Shown: positions 1 through 6,498 of the stretch, one piece after another
Layout of the letters: each line of letters begins with the position of its first letter
Position numbering within the stretch: the stretch's first letter is position 1
Source of the DNA: Sulfuriflexus sp.
GTDB lineage: Bacteria; Pseudomonadota; Gammaproteobacteria; AKS1
Assembly (NCBI GenBank): GCA_023134145.1
Contig: JAGLUW010000033.1
Span: forward strand, 1 to 37,333
Reading direction: 5' to 3'
DNA: 37,333 nt
Made by a program: the position numbers and the translations under genes
The notes under the pieces: model-generated
Databases searched by the model: none
The model's input: the letters and a program-made list of their open reading frames with translations, nothing else
What the model was told of the DNA's origin: nothing

Positions 1-2
1 AA

Positions 3-179
3 GAAGTTAAATGTGAACACAATGGCAGCGTGATGATGACGGCCCTTTGGGGACCGGCAGTATCAAAAAATCCTTACTTGTCTTTCAAGTTTAAGGGTGG
101 TGCTAAGGGTGACAGCATTAAGATCAGCTGGGTTGATAACAAAGGTCAATCTGCATCTAAGGAAGCAAAGATTCGTTAA
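3..179 (+). CDS. soxZ: SoxZ, thiosulfate oxidation carrier subunit (3' end only)
   Basis: The reading frame is open from the window edge and ends at TAA 177-179, giving the last 58 residues of a protein. The tail contains GPAVSKNPYLSFKFKGG followed by a beta-strand pair with SWVDNKG, which is the characteristic C-terminal half of SoxZ. SoxZ is the periplasmic partner of SoxY; together they carry sulfur intermediates on a SoxY cysteine during thiosulfate oxidation by the Sox complex. Only the C-terminus is visible, so the start and the expected soxY upstream cannot be checked. A strong terminator follows directly, so soxZ is probably the last gene of its operon. Identification is by recalled family sequence, and is fairly secure because the conserved tail is distinctive. 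Confidence 0.88.
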   Translation, partial: EVKCEHNGSVMMTALWGPAVSKNPYLSFKFKGGAKGDSIKISWVDNKGQSASKEAKIR

Positions 180-204
180 CACTTGTTGTTGATTAGTAAT
201 AAAG

Positions 205-234
205 AAGGTCGCTTATTTAATAAGCGGCCTTTTT
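205..234 (+). terminator. Rho-independent terminator after soxZ
   Basis: An 11-bp stem, 205-215 with 221-231, contains one G-U pair and closes a 5-nt loop. It is followed by a T run at 230-234. It lies 25 bases after the soxZ stop codon and would end the sox transcript before the cassette region. Confidence 0.85.
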
Positions 235-261
235 ATTGCCCGGTCAAAAGAATTAGCCACC

Positions 262-287
262 ATTGTAAGTCTCATCCTACTTACAAT
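262..287. repeat. Short inverted repeat downstream of the soxZ terminator
   Basis: ATTGTAAG at 262-269 and CTTACAAT at 280-287 are perfect 8-bp inverted arms around a 10-nt loop. No T run follows, so it is not an obvious terminator. It sits in the 549-bp gene-free stretch between soxZ and the first cassette gene. Its role is unknown. Confidence 0.4.
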
Positions 288-342
288 AATAAATGAAGTG
301 AGTATTGTAGGGCTTATAAAGGATGATATTTTAAATAAATTG

Positions 343-476
343 AATGACTGCTTTGACTGAGCGATAGCGAAAGAATGCTGAATTGCCTTGACCCATTGGA
401 AATGGGTAAGGAATTCATAATGAACCGTAAGGTTCTATGGGCAAGCCCGAAGGGATTCTAAGTGAAAGCAGACATT
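343..476. repeat. 134-bp foldable element with inverted terminal arms
   Basis: The ends AATGACTGCTTT (343-354) and AAAGCAGACATT (465-476) are inverted repeats with one mismatch. Inside lies a long stem, 380-397 with 401-416, which pairs 16 bp with two bulged G residues and a 3-nt loop. A second hairpin follows (GAACC 422-426 with GGTTC 431-435). No open reading frame of note crosses it. The nested arrangement suggests a structured RNA or a MITE/REP-like mobile element. Its first 24 or so bases resemble motifs at 3147 and, inverted, at 11031-11054. These sites lie left of the first cassette cluster, right of it, and left of the second. This fills much of the gene-free stretch 180-728. Confidence 0.5.
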
Positions 477-581
477 AGGGATTTAGCGTTGGTTGACGTT
501 ATTGACTCAGCAGGAGTAGAGTCAATTGAAGTAACATTTTGAAAAAAATAACAATATTCCGTTTATGGCAGAAACGCTATA

Positions 582-717
582 TAACACACCTAAATAATTA
601 TGGAAGATTGAAGAATAAACAAATGAAAACAATGGAATTGTTTCTTATGAACTCCTTGAATACAGAAAAAACAGGTGTGTTAGGTGGCAATTATGCCCTC
701 TATATATAGTTAGGCAT
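582..717 (+). mobile_element. Degenerate attC-like left boundary of the cassette array
   Basis: GTTAGGC at 709-715 fits the R' consensus of an integron recombination site, with cassette DNA starting just after its G. To its left, TAACACACCT (582-591) and AGGTGTGTTA (673-682) form a perfect 10-bp inverted repeat, and GGCA/TGCC (686-697) a small hairpin. No good R'' partner (consensus RYYYAAC) is present; ATATAAC near 578-584 is the nearest. This may be a decayed long attC or a non-standard genomic insertion site. It is less certain than the attC sites further right. Confidence 0.4.
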
Positions 718-728
718 TCAATTTCATT

Positions 729-1169
729 ATGAGAAATAGAGGAAATAAAAAACCATTTATTATTCTTCTAGGAATTACACTTAAGTGGTTTTTTGCAGCA
801 GTGGCTTTGTTATTTGTAGGAGTATTAATTGGTGAAATAAATGGTGCGGGAGAGCAAAACATACCTGGCTGGATATTTATAGCAATCCTTTATAATCCTA
901 TCATCCTTATAGCAAGTATCGTTTCGATCTATGTAGTTGTATATTTGTATTTTAATTCTCAAAATAGAGATGAAGAATGGGCGGTTTCAGGTTCTGAGGA
1001 ACATGAAAGAGAAGTATCTAAAGCTTCAAAGTATATAGATAATCCTGTTAGGATAGATGTTTACGCGAAAAATAATAATTTAGAAATCTCCGATATTGAA
1101 GAAAGATTAGGAAAGGGTGCTCTCAGAGGTTATGTATTGAATGGGAAAACATACATCAAAAATGCCTAA
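729..1169 (+). CDS. Small membrane protein of the first cassette, unknown function
   Basis: This 146-residue protein has a basic N-terminus, then two hydrophobic segments at about residues 9-33 (FIILLGIT to LLFVGVLIG) and 46-72, so it is predicted to span the inner membrane twice. The last 70 residues are soluble and charged. The C-terminus runs through a short Leu/Ile-rich region to a beta-like tail ending in the attC. I do not recognise the family. The gene starts 14 bases after the R' site at 709-715, with no clear ribosome-binding site. Its TAA stop (1167-1169) lies inside the R'' of the next attC, so gene and recombination site form one cassette. It is AT-rich, unlike the block that begins at 3225. 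Confidence 0.7.
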   Translation: MRNRGNKKPFIILLGITLKWFFAAVALLFVGVLIGEINGAGEQNIPGWIFIAILYNPIILIASIVSIYVVVYLYFNSQNRDEEWAVSGSEEHEREVSKASKYIDNPVRIDVYAKNNNLEISDIEERLGKGALRGYVLNGKTYIKNA

Positions 1170-1229
1170 CAAATCACTCAAGAACGGGACGCGCGAAGAG
1201 CTGCGCGCCCCTTAGCTCAACCGTTATGT
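1164..1229 (+). mobile_element. attC recombination site 1
   Basis: R'' is GCCTAAC at 1164-1170 and R' is GTTATGT at 1223-1229. The interior GGGACGCGC / GCGCGCCCC pairs into a GC-rich hairpin of the kind the integrase recognises as a folded bottom strand. Total length is 66 bp, within the usual attC range. It separates the membrane-protein cassette from the TIR cassette. Confidence 0.85.
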
Positions 1230-1246
1230 ATGAATAGGAAATTTTC

Positions 1247-2116
1247 GTGGGTACGGTAAGAGATTATTACGAATCAGATAATCGAGACATAAGCGCTCAA
1301 AATGCATTGTCGATCTATTCTCCCCAAGGGATCGAGATTGGTCACACAATCTCAGTCAAAGTACACCCCATGGTCGAAGCGCATTCAAAATATATCTCTA
1401 TCTATTCTGGCAAAGAGGTAGCATTTGAGGCATTAATAAAACACCTAGAAAATGAAATTATAAGGGCGTGCGATATAAATGGTTTGATGGGGCAAAAGGA
1501 AAGCGCTGATATGGAGATAAGCATTAATGGTGGTGATGTTGTTTCTGCAAAAGACCTAGTATTTTCTAAGAAGACCATATTATATGTAGATTGTGAATTA
1601 TCAGATGACAGAAAGAATCTTTTGAAAAGTCATGGGGAATCTCAAGGGTTGCGGATAGAGGTAAGAGATACTAGTTACGCCGATGAACGTTCAAAAAAAG
1701 AACGCCCACTTGCATTTATATCTCACTCAAAAAATGATAGCCGTGATTTCTCTATAAAATTAGCAAACGAATTATCGCGGTTAGGCTGCCCTGTCTGGTT
1801 TGATGAATACTCATTGAATATTGGTGATAGTTTAGTAGAAAGTATCGATGCTGGGTTAAAAGTCACAGATAAATGCATATTTGTTCTATCACCTGAGTTT
1901 TTGGCCAATGAAGGTTGGTGTAAATACGAATTTAAGGCTGCTTCAATGAAGCAAATTTTCGAGAAGAAAAACATAATGCTTCCCATTTGGCATGGTATAA
2001 GGAAAGAAGATGTGTATGAATATAGCGCTGCACTAGTTGATACTGTCGGTCTAGATTCATCACTGGGTGTTACTCAAATAGCAACTAAAATATCTAAGGT
2101 TCTGTTGGGCAGTTGA
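1247..2116 (+). CDS. TIR-domain protein of the second cassette
   Basis: The protein has 289 residues and starts at GTG 1247, 6 bases after AGGAA. Residues 153-289 are a TIR domain. The first strand carries FISHS (158-162), the second CPVWFDEYSL (181-190), and the helix after the third strand carries EGWCKYEF, whose Glu228 is placed like the catalytic glutamate of NAD-cleaving plant and bacterial TIR domains. Residues 1-150 are an alpha/beta region I do not recognise, and could be the sensor or oligomerisation part. Bacterial TIR proteins often act in anti-phage defence by depleting NAD or making signalling nucleotides. That role is inferred here from the domain and from the cassette setting, not shown. 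There is no partner gene such as a Thoeris ThsA homologue beside it. Confidence 0.85.
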   Translation: MGTVRDYYESDNRDISAQNALSIYSPQGIEIGHTISVKVHPMVEAHSKYISIYSGKEVAFEALIKHLENEIIRACDINGLMGQKESADMEISINGGDVVSAKDLVFSKKTILYVDCELSDDRKNLLKSHGESQGLRIEVRDTSYADERSKKERPLAFISHSKNDSRDFSIKLANELSRLGCPVWFDEYSLNIGDSLVESIDAGLKVTDKCIFVLSPEFLANEGWCKYEFKAASMKQIFEKKNIMLPIWHGIRKEDVYEYSAALVDTVGLDSSLGVTQIATKISKVLLGS

Positions 2117-2123
2117 AATTCAT

Positions 2124-2213
2124 ACATAACAAGTCATTTAAAAACGCAGGGCAAAACCCCGCCCTGCTCGGACGCCGAAAAAAACGCGGCGCCGTTTAAT
2201 TCTAACGTTATGT
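2124..2213 (+). mobile_element. attC recombination site 2
   Basis: R'' is ACATAAC at 2124-2130 and R' is GTTATGT at 2207-2213, which are exact complements. The interior contains two GC-rich hairpins: GCAGGGC with GCCCTGC around 2146-2166, and GCCG with CGGC around 2173-2190. The site is 90 bp long and follows the TIR gene stop by 7 bases. Confidence 0.85.
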
Positions 2214-2245
2214 TAAAAAACACTTCCTGATCGGGGGAAATAGAT

Positions 2246-2665
2246 ATGTACATTCATTGGGATAAAAAATACGAAACTGGTCAACCATTGATGGATGCAG
2301 AGCATCGTTTATTAGTGCTGCTATTTAAAAAGCTAGATGTTGCTATCAAGACTAAACGATCGGAGAAGGTTCTTACGCGAATTGTCTCGGAAGTTAGAAA
2401 GTTTGTTGATTTTCACTTTAAAAGTGAAGAAAACTTGATGCTTGAAACAGGCTACCCTAATTATGAAGAGCACCAGAAAATTCATACAAATCTTATGATA
2501 GAACTGAATGCGAATATTTCTAGAGTTGTTTCACACAAAGAATATCCAGATGATTTGTTATATTTTCTACATCATTGGTTAATCGAGCATATAGCTAAGC
2601 ACATCAGGAGCGCAAGATCTCGTCCAGTTGCTGAGCAGAATTATAAAGATTTCTTGCGCTCCTGA
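2246..2665 (+). CDS. Bacteriohemerythrin
   Basis: This 139-residue single-domain hemerythrin would form a four-helix bundle holding a non-haem di-iron centre that binds O2. Visible ligand motifs are MDAEH (His20), HFKSE (His57, Glu61), HQKIH (His76, His80) and WLIEH (His115). The last ligand of the family is normally an Asp five residues after this His. Here residue 120 is Ile and residue 119 is His, so the iron site may be altered or use His119. The start has a good ribosome-binding site (GGGGGA, about 2234-2239). The gene follows attC2 and is in the same orientation as the rest of the array. Proposed roles of the family are oxygen storage, delivery or sensing; which applies here is unknown. 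Confidence 0.87.
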   Translation: MYIHWDKKYETGQPLMDAEHRLLVLLFKKLDVAIKTKRSEKVLTRIVSEVRKFVDFHFKSEENLMLETGYPNYEEHQKIHTNLMIELNANISRVVSHKEYPDDLLYFLHHWLIEHIAKHIRSARSRPVAEQNYKDFLRS

Positions 2666-2671
2666 TAGACT

Positions 2672-2715
2672 ACATAACTAATGTCATCAACAAACTTGGC
2701 TCATAAACACATAAC
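2672..2715 (+). mobile_element. Decayed attC remnant between hemerythrin and the next gene
   Basis: Two R''-like heptamers, ACATAAC at 2672-2678 and at 2709-2715, follow the hemerythrin stop, but no GTT-type R' occurs before the next start at 2746. The site therefore looks truncated. Hemerythrin and the 106-residue gene would now move as one unit bounded by R' at 2207 and R' at 3138. Confidence 0.45.
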
Positions 2716-2745
2716 AAGAACAACCAGCGGATTGCCCAATAAAAA

Positions 2746-3066
2746 ATGAATTACCAGCTAGTTATACAGTTTCCACTTACAGATTCGTCGGCGGATGATT
2801 TTGATCGATTACTCATGATTGAAAATGAGCTTGAACTTGTTTTAAGAGATCATCATCAAGTTGATGGGCATGATATTGGAGCGGGAGAGATGAATATATT
2901 TATTCATACAAATGATCCTAATGAAACCTTTGAGCTAGCTAAAAAAACATTATCTAAAAAAGACTTAGAAATAATATCGGTAGCTTTTAGAGATATGAAG
3001 GGCGATGAATATTCTGTTATATGGCCTGAGAATTACAATGGTGAATTTAGAATCAAAAAGGCATAA
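2746..3066 (+). CDS. Conserved-looking cassette protein of unknown function
   Basis: The 106-residue acidic soluble protein has no signal peptide or membrane segment. It begins with a beta strand (YQLVIQFP). It then has a helix rich in Glu and Leu, a central VDGHDIGAGEMNIFIHTNDP segment that looks like a second strand pair, and a closing YSVIWPENY segment. The pattern suggests a small ferredoxin-like alpha/beta fold. I believe similar small proteins occur in other proteobacteria but cannot name a function. The upstream ribosome-binding site is poor, so it may depend on translation from the hemerythrin gene. Its TAA stop lies in the R'' of the following attC, confirming that it is a cassette gene. 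Confidence 0.7.
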   Translation: MNYQLVIQFPLTDSSADDFDRLLMIENELELVLRDHHQVDGHDIGAGEMNIFIHTNDPNETFELAKKTLSKKDLEIISVAFRDMKGDEYSVIWPENYNGEFRIKKA

Positions 3067-3144
3067 CAAATCACCTAAGTCGCATGGGCATTCGCCCATG
3101 CTGGAACCTCGCTGACGCTCGGCCCCTTAGCTCAGACGTTATTG
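3061..3144 (+). mobile_element. attC recombination site 3, right end of the array
   Basis: R'' is GCATAAC at 3061-3067 and R' is GTTATTG at 3138-3144. The interior includes a GCATGGGC/GCCCATGC hairpin at 3082-3101. It shares AAATCAC and CCCCTTAGCTCA with attC1, which suggests the same integron lineage. It is the last recombination site before the GC-rich block. Confidence 0.85.
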
Positions 3145-3146
3145 AA

Positions 3147-3187
3147 AATGACCGCTTTTGGCTGCGACTTCAACCGGAAGCAGACAT
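3147..3187. repeat. Second copy of the AATGACYGCTTT repeat
   Basis: AATGACCGCTTTTGGCTGCGA begins at 3147, three bases after the R' of the last attC, and a facing arm GGAAGCAGACAT ends near 3187. It resembles a compact version of the 343-476 element with the long middle hairpins missing. It marks the junction between the cassette array and the RND-transporter gene. Confidence 0.5.
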
Positions 3188-3224
3188 AACAAAATAAATG
3201 AGCTATCTCGTACGATTCAGAATA

Positions 3225-5714
3225 TCAGTCATCCTCGCCCCGTTTAGAACCGCCGATACGAAGCCATCCGAACAAGGCCTGACTGATTTCACGTATGCCG
3301 GCCATGTGTTCGTCCAGTGGTCGCAGCATCACCAGCAGTTTTGGCAATACAGTCAGGTCGGCCACCAATGCGGTGATCATGGCAAAGCCGGTAAACAAAC
3401 CGAAATATACCGTTGGCACAAAATTGGAAAGTGACAACACAGAAAAACCGGCGGTAATAATCACCGTGGTATACAGCATAGCCCGACCGATGCTGGCGTG
3501 GCTACGGTACATGGTGGCCAGGTAATCACGGTCTTTCTGGAACTCCTTCTGGAAGCGGTGTACATAATGAATGGTGTCGTCGACGCTGATACCGATGGCA
3601 ATGGCGGCGATGGTGATGGTCATCATGTCCAGCGGGATGCCGAACCAGCCCATGGCACCGAGAACAAAAGCCGCGGGAATAGTATTCGGGATAATGGCGA
3701 TCATCGCCAGGCGTAATGATCTGAATACCAGCACGAACATTAACATCACCGCCAATAATACCGCGCCGATGGTCATGATTTGCGAGCGAAACAGGCTTTG
3801 CAACATGTTGTTATATAAAACCAGCATACCGCTGACATGCACACGCTCCGCTGCCAGGCTCATATCATCGACCAGGTAGCCATGTATGGTTTCGATCAAG
3901 GCCTGGCGGTTCAGGTCCGGGTCGGATTCTCTTACCCTCAAGGTAAAGCGCAACTGGTCGTGTTGCTCGGAAAGGTATGGCGTAATCACCTGGTGCTTCA
4001 CATCATCCGGCATCTGCCGGCGCATTAAACTGAGATAGAAGTTATCTAACGGAATACCGACATTGACTTCCTCGAACACGCGCATGATGGTATCCACCGA
4101 CAAGACCTTGCCTGTTTCAGGCAGGGCATCGAGAAACTTGTGAATCTCCGTGGCCTGATCGCGCACACCGGGATTGTTCCAATAGGCTTTGCCCATACCG
4201 TCGACTATGACTTCTACTGGCGTGGTTCCGCCGAGCCTGGCATCGATGTTCTTCATGCCCTGATGGATTTCCGTATCCTCGTTGAAATAATCGATAAAGC
4301 GGTTTTCCACACTCAAACGCGGCAAGCCCAGCAAGGCGAAAATCATGAGAGCCGCGGCGGCCAGCAGAATTTTATCGCCATGGGCTTCGGTGAGCTGTGC
4401 GAAATAGTTGGTCACCGACGGGCGCGAGCTGAGAGGCTGTTTGTTCATGCGCGGCAACAGGCTCATGATCATGGGAAAAGCCAAAAAGGTCAGCACCAGG
4501 CTCAGAATCATGCCGATGGCCATCATCCAGCCAAAATCGATCACCGGGCGAATATCGCTGACGATGAGCGATCCGAAGGCCACCACCGTGGTCAGCGTGG
4601 TAAACAGGCAGGGCAGTGCTTTGGAGTGCATGGTGCGCGCAATTAATTCCTGCTTGTCCATGTCGAGATCCGCGTTGTGCAGCTCGCGGTAACGCACCAC
4701 CAGATGGATGACGATGGCCAGTGTCATAATCAACAATAGCGAAAAATAATTTGAGGAAATCACCGTGACGCGCCAGTCGATCGAGCCGAGCACGCCGGTC
4801 ATAACGATACCAATCAACAGGCTCAAAGCGGTCGGCAGCAGTACCCAACGCCAGCGGTGAAAAATAATCGCCATGGTCAACGCCATCATCAACACCACGC
4901 CGATGCCGAACACCAGCAGATCGCCCTGAATGAAATTGATCATATCGACCACGATCATCGGGATGCCGCCAACGAAGCGCTCGGCCTGACCGCCATGGCG
5001 GGCGACGATGTCACGCAGGGCGGCAACGTTTTCCCTCTCCTGTTGCAGGATACGGCTGTTTTCCTGATGAATGCTCTCATTAAGCGTCGCCAGTTCCCCT
5101 TTTTCTACCTTATCCAGGCCGCTGCTGTATTTTTTCTCCAACAGGTGATCGCGTTCCTTCTGTAACTTGCTTTGCACAATATCGGCCTTGAAGTTCACCT
5201 GGATCGCCGTGGTCTTGCCGTCCACACTCATCAGGCGCTCACTATACAAGGGGCTTGTGGTCAACTCCTTGCGTGCCAGCTCAAGATCCACCGACTCCAT
5301 TTCCAGGGTTTGGGAATCACGGCCCATGGCGAACAAGGATACCGGCGGACTCAGGAACAAGGGCACATCGAGCAGGGTGACCACCGATTCGACACGCGGC
5401 AGTGCCTTCAACTCATCGCGTAAGCTACGGATCGTTTGCAGCGTGGCATCGGAAAACATGTCCTGTTTGGGCGTATAACTGATGACCATGTAATCATCGG
5501 AGCCATAGCGGGACTTGACCACGCGGTAGTATCGTAAATCGGCGTCGTTCTCGAGAACCAGTGAATCGGAGGATGCATCCAGTTGGAAGTTCTGGATGCC
5601 GGCGATGGTGATGCCGAGCAGCACGCCTAGTAGGGCGAGGGAAACCCCGGCATGGCGCAATACCAGACTATTGTAAAAACGTAATAAAGATTGTTTTATG
5701 TGCGAGACAATCAC
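3225..5714 (-). CDS. RND/MMPL-family membrane exporter
   Basis: The 829-residue protein starts at GTG (5714) behind AAAGGA. It has the two-fold RND layout. A first membrane helix (about 22-40) is followed by a large periplasmic region (about 45-265) and a cluster of helices (about 270-420). The pattern then repeats with a helix near 450, a second periplasmic region, and helices from about 660 to 805. The sequence GISVDDTIHYVHRF in the second half is typical of the MMPL/HpnN branch, which moves lipids or hydrophobic compounds by proton exchange. An MlaC-like periplasmic lipid carrier is encoded 35 bases upstream on the same strand, so both probably act on one envelope lipid. HpnN-HpnM of hopanoid transport is a possible parallel, but no hopanoid genes are visible. 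The gene is GC-rich compared with the adjoining cassettes. Confidence 0.85.
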   Translation of the reverse strand: MIVSHIKQSLLRFYNSLVLRHAGVSLALLGVLLGITIAGIQNFQLDASSDSLVLENDADLRYYRVVKSRYGSDDYMVISYTPKQDMFSDATLQTIRSLRDELKALPRVESVVTLLDVPLFLSPPVSLFAMGRDSQTLEMESVDLELARKELTTSPLYSERLMSVDGKTTAIQVNFKADIVQSKLQKERDHLLEKKYSSGLDKVEKGELATLNESIHQENSRILQQERENVAALRDIVARHGGQAERFVGGIPMIVVDMINFIQGDLLVFGIGVVLMMALTMAIIFHRWRWVLLPTALSLLIGIVMTGVLGSIDWRVTVISSNYFSLLLIMTLAIVIHLVVRYRELHNADLDMDKQELIARTMHSKALPCLFTTLTTVVAFGSLIVSDIRPVIDFGWMMAIGMILSLVLTFLAFPMIMSLLPRMNKQPLSSRPSVTNYFAQLTEAHGDKILLAAAALMIFALLGLPRLSVENRFIDYFNEDTEIHQGMKNIDARLGGTTPVEVIVDGMGKAYWNNPGVRDQATEIHKFLDALPETGKVLSVDTIMRVFEEVNVGIPLDNFYLSLMRRQMPDDVKHQVITPYLSEQHDQLRFTLRVRESDPDLNRQALIETIHGYLVDDMSLAAERVHVSGMLVLYNNMLQSLFRSQIMTIGAVLLAVMLMFVLVFRSLRLAMIAIIPNTIPAAFVLGAMGWFGIPLDMMTITIAAIAIGISVDDTIHYVHRFQKEFQKDRDYLATMYRSHASIGRAMLYTTVIITAGFSVLSLSNFVPTVYFGLFTGFAMITALVADLTVLPKLLVMLRPLDEHMAGIREISQALFGWLRIGGSKRGEDD

Positions 5715-5749
5715 CGGGAATTCCTTTCAGGCGCGTATCGACGATTGGC

Positions 5750-6379
5750 TCATCGGAATGGCCGGTCGTTGCGGGTCTCAAGCATCGAGGTAACTTTTTC
5801 CAGACCATCGCGCGTAATCAAGTATTTGAATTGAGTTTGATTGGCATGCACCATACTGATGCCATCAACGAGGATATCGGTGACCATCCACTCGTCCGAG
5901 CGCAACTCGGTCCGGTAAGCGGCCTCAATGGGCACCTCGCCGCTACGCGAAATCAAACTGCTTATTTTGCGCACGTCGGGTTGTGAAGCCTGCTCCACAG
6001 ATGAATATTCGACTTTCTCTCCGGAATACAAGAGGAGCACCTGGCCATAAAAACGCACCATGTAGCGACGGAACTCCCGGGTGAAACTCGCACGTTGCGC
6101 CTCCGAAGCCGTTTCCCATGTCTTACCGAGCACGCGTCGGGCCATGGTCCTGTCGTCGATGTGCGGGATCAGGATTTCATTTATAAGCCCCAGGACATGA
6201 GCGCGATCTTTTTCAATCAGGGCCTTATCAGCAATCACCCGGCCGAGCACAGTATCGGATGCCGAACGTACCATTTTCAGGGGGGGCGTCACCGCGTCCG
6301 CTGCTACCACACCGAGCGTGCCGGGCAACAATAAAGCAAGTAACAATAAGCGGGCGAATATGGATACGGCTTTACGCAT
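5750..6379 (-). CDS. MlaC/Ttg2D-family periplasmic lipid-binding protein
   Basis: This is a 209-residue protein from ATG 6379; a TTG two codons earlier is also possible. It begins with a signal peptide (MRKAVSIFARLLLLALLLPG, cleaved around ADA). The body fits the MlaC/Ttg2 fold: DRTMARRVLGKTWETA, then FTREFRRYMVRFYGQVLLLYSG, then a beta sheet ending in WMVTDILVDGISMV. MlaC proteins shuttle phospholipids through the periplasm between membrane complexes. No mlaFEDB genes are seen here. Instead an RND/MMPL exporter lies directly downstream on the same strand, so the pair may work as a separate lipid export route, as HpnM and HpnN do for hopanoids. The substrate is inferred and unproven. Confidence 0.82.
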   Translation of the reverse strand: MRKAVSIFARLLLLALLLPGTLGVVAADAVTPPLKMVRSASDTVLGRVIADKALIEKDRAHVLGLINEILIPHIDDRTMARRVLGKTWETASEAQRASFTREFRRYMVRFYGQVLLLYSGEKVEYSSVEQASQPDVRKISSLISRSGEVPIEAAYRTELRSDEWMVTDILVDGISMVHANQTQFKYLITRDGLEKVTSMLETRNDRPFR

Positions 6380-6498
6380 GGTCAAGCTTCTATAGAGTTG
6401 TTTTCTTTATTACACCGTAGGGTCAGGTTTATGGCAAGGGTAAATTGTCACTGCAGGGCAGGGTGCGCTATGAACTGAAGACGCCGAAGGCGGACAAA

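Larger units (their letters stand above)
711..3144 (+). mobile_element. Integron gene-cassette array without an integrase (CALIN-like)
   Basis: Four genes on the + strand alternate with attC-type sites at 1164-1229, 2124-2213 and 3061-3144. R' edges of GTTA type occur at 709, 1223, 2207 and 3138. Several stop codons lie inside or next to R'' (for example 1167-1169 and 3064-3066), and starts follow R' closely, which is typical cassette packing. The sites at 1164 and 3061 share the inner segments AAATCAC and CCCCTTAGCTCA. No integrase gene, recognisable attI or array promoter is visible in the window. Clusters of attC sites lacking an integrase are known as CALINs; whether an integrase lies elsewhere cannot be told. 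Confidence 0.8.

Noticed and set aside
343-476. Possible group II intron or retron RNA
   Set aside because: No reverse transcriptase gene is near and no domain V-like hairpin with the expected catalytic triad is seen; it is described only as a foldable repeat.
624-710. A 28-codon frame upstream of the first cassette gene
   Set aside because: It is too short, has no ribosome-binding site, and overlaps the inverted repeat and R' region, so it is more likely part of the recombination boundary.
1247-2116. A complete Thoeris-type two-gene defence system
   Set aside because: Neither neighbour is a ThsA-like NAD-binding effector; only the TIR gene is present.
3295-5478. Several open frames of 60-170 codons on the + strand opposite the RND gene
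   Set aside because: They are opposite-strand shadows of a GC-rich gene with clear family motifs; none has a recognisable domain or a good ribosome-binding site.
3225-6379. Naming the RND and MlaC-like genes hpnN and hpnM
   Set aside because: The layout fits, but there is no squalene or hopanoid synthesis gene in the window, so the symbols would overstate the evidence.
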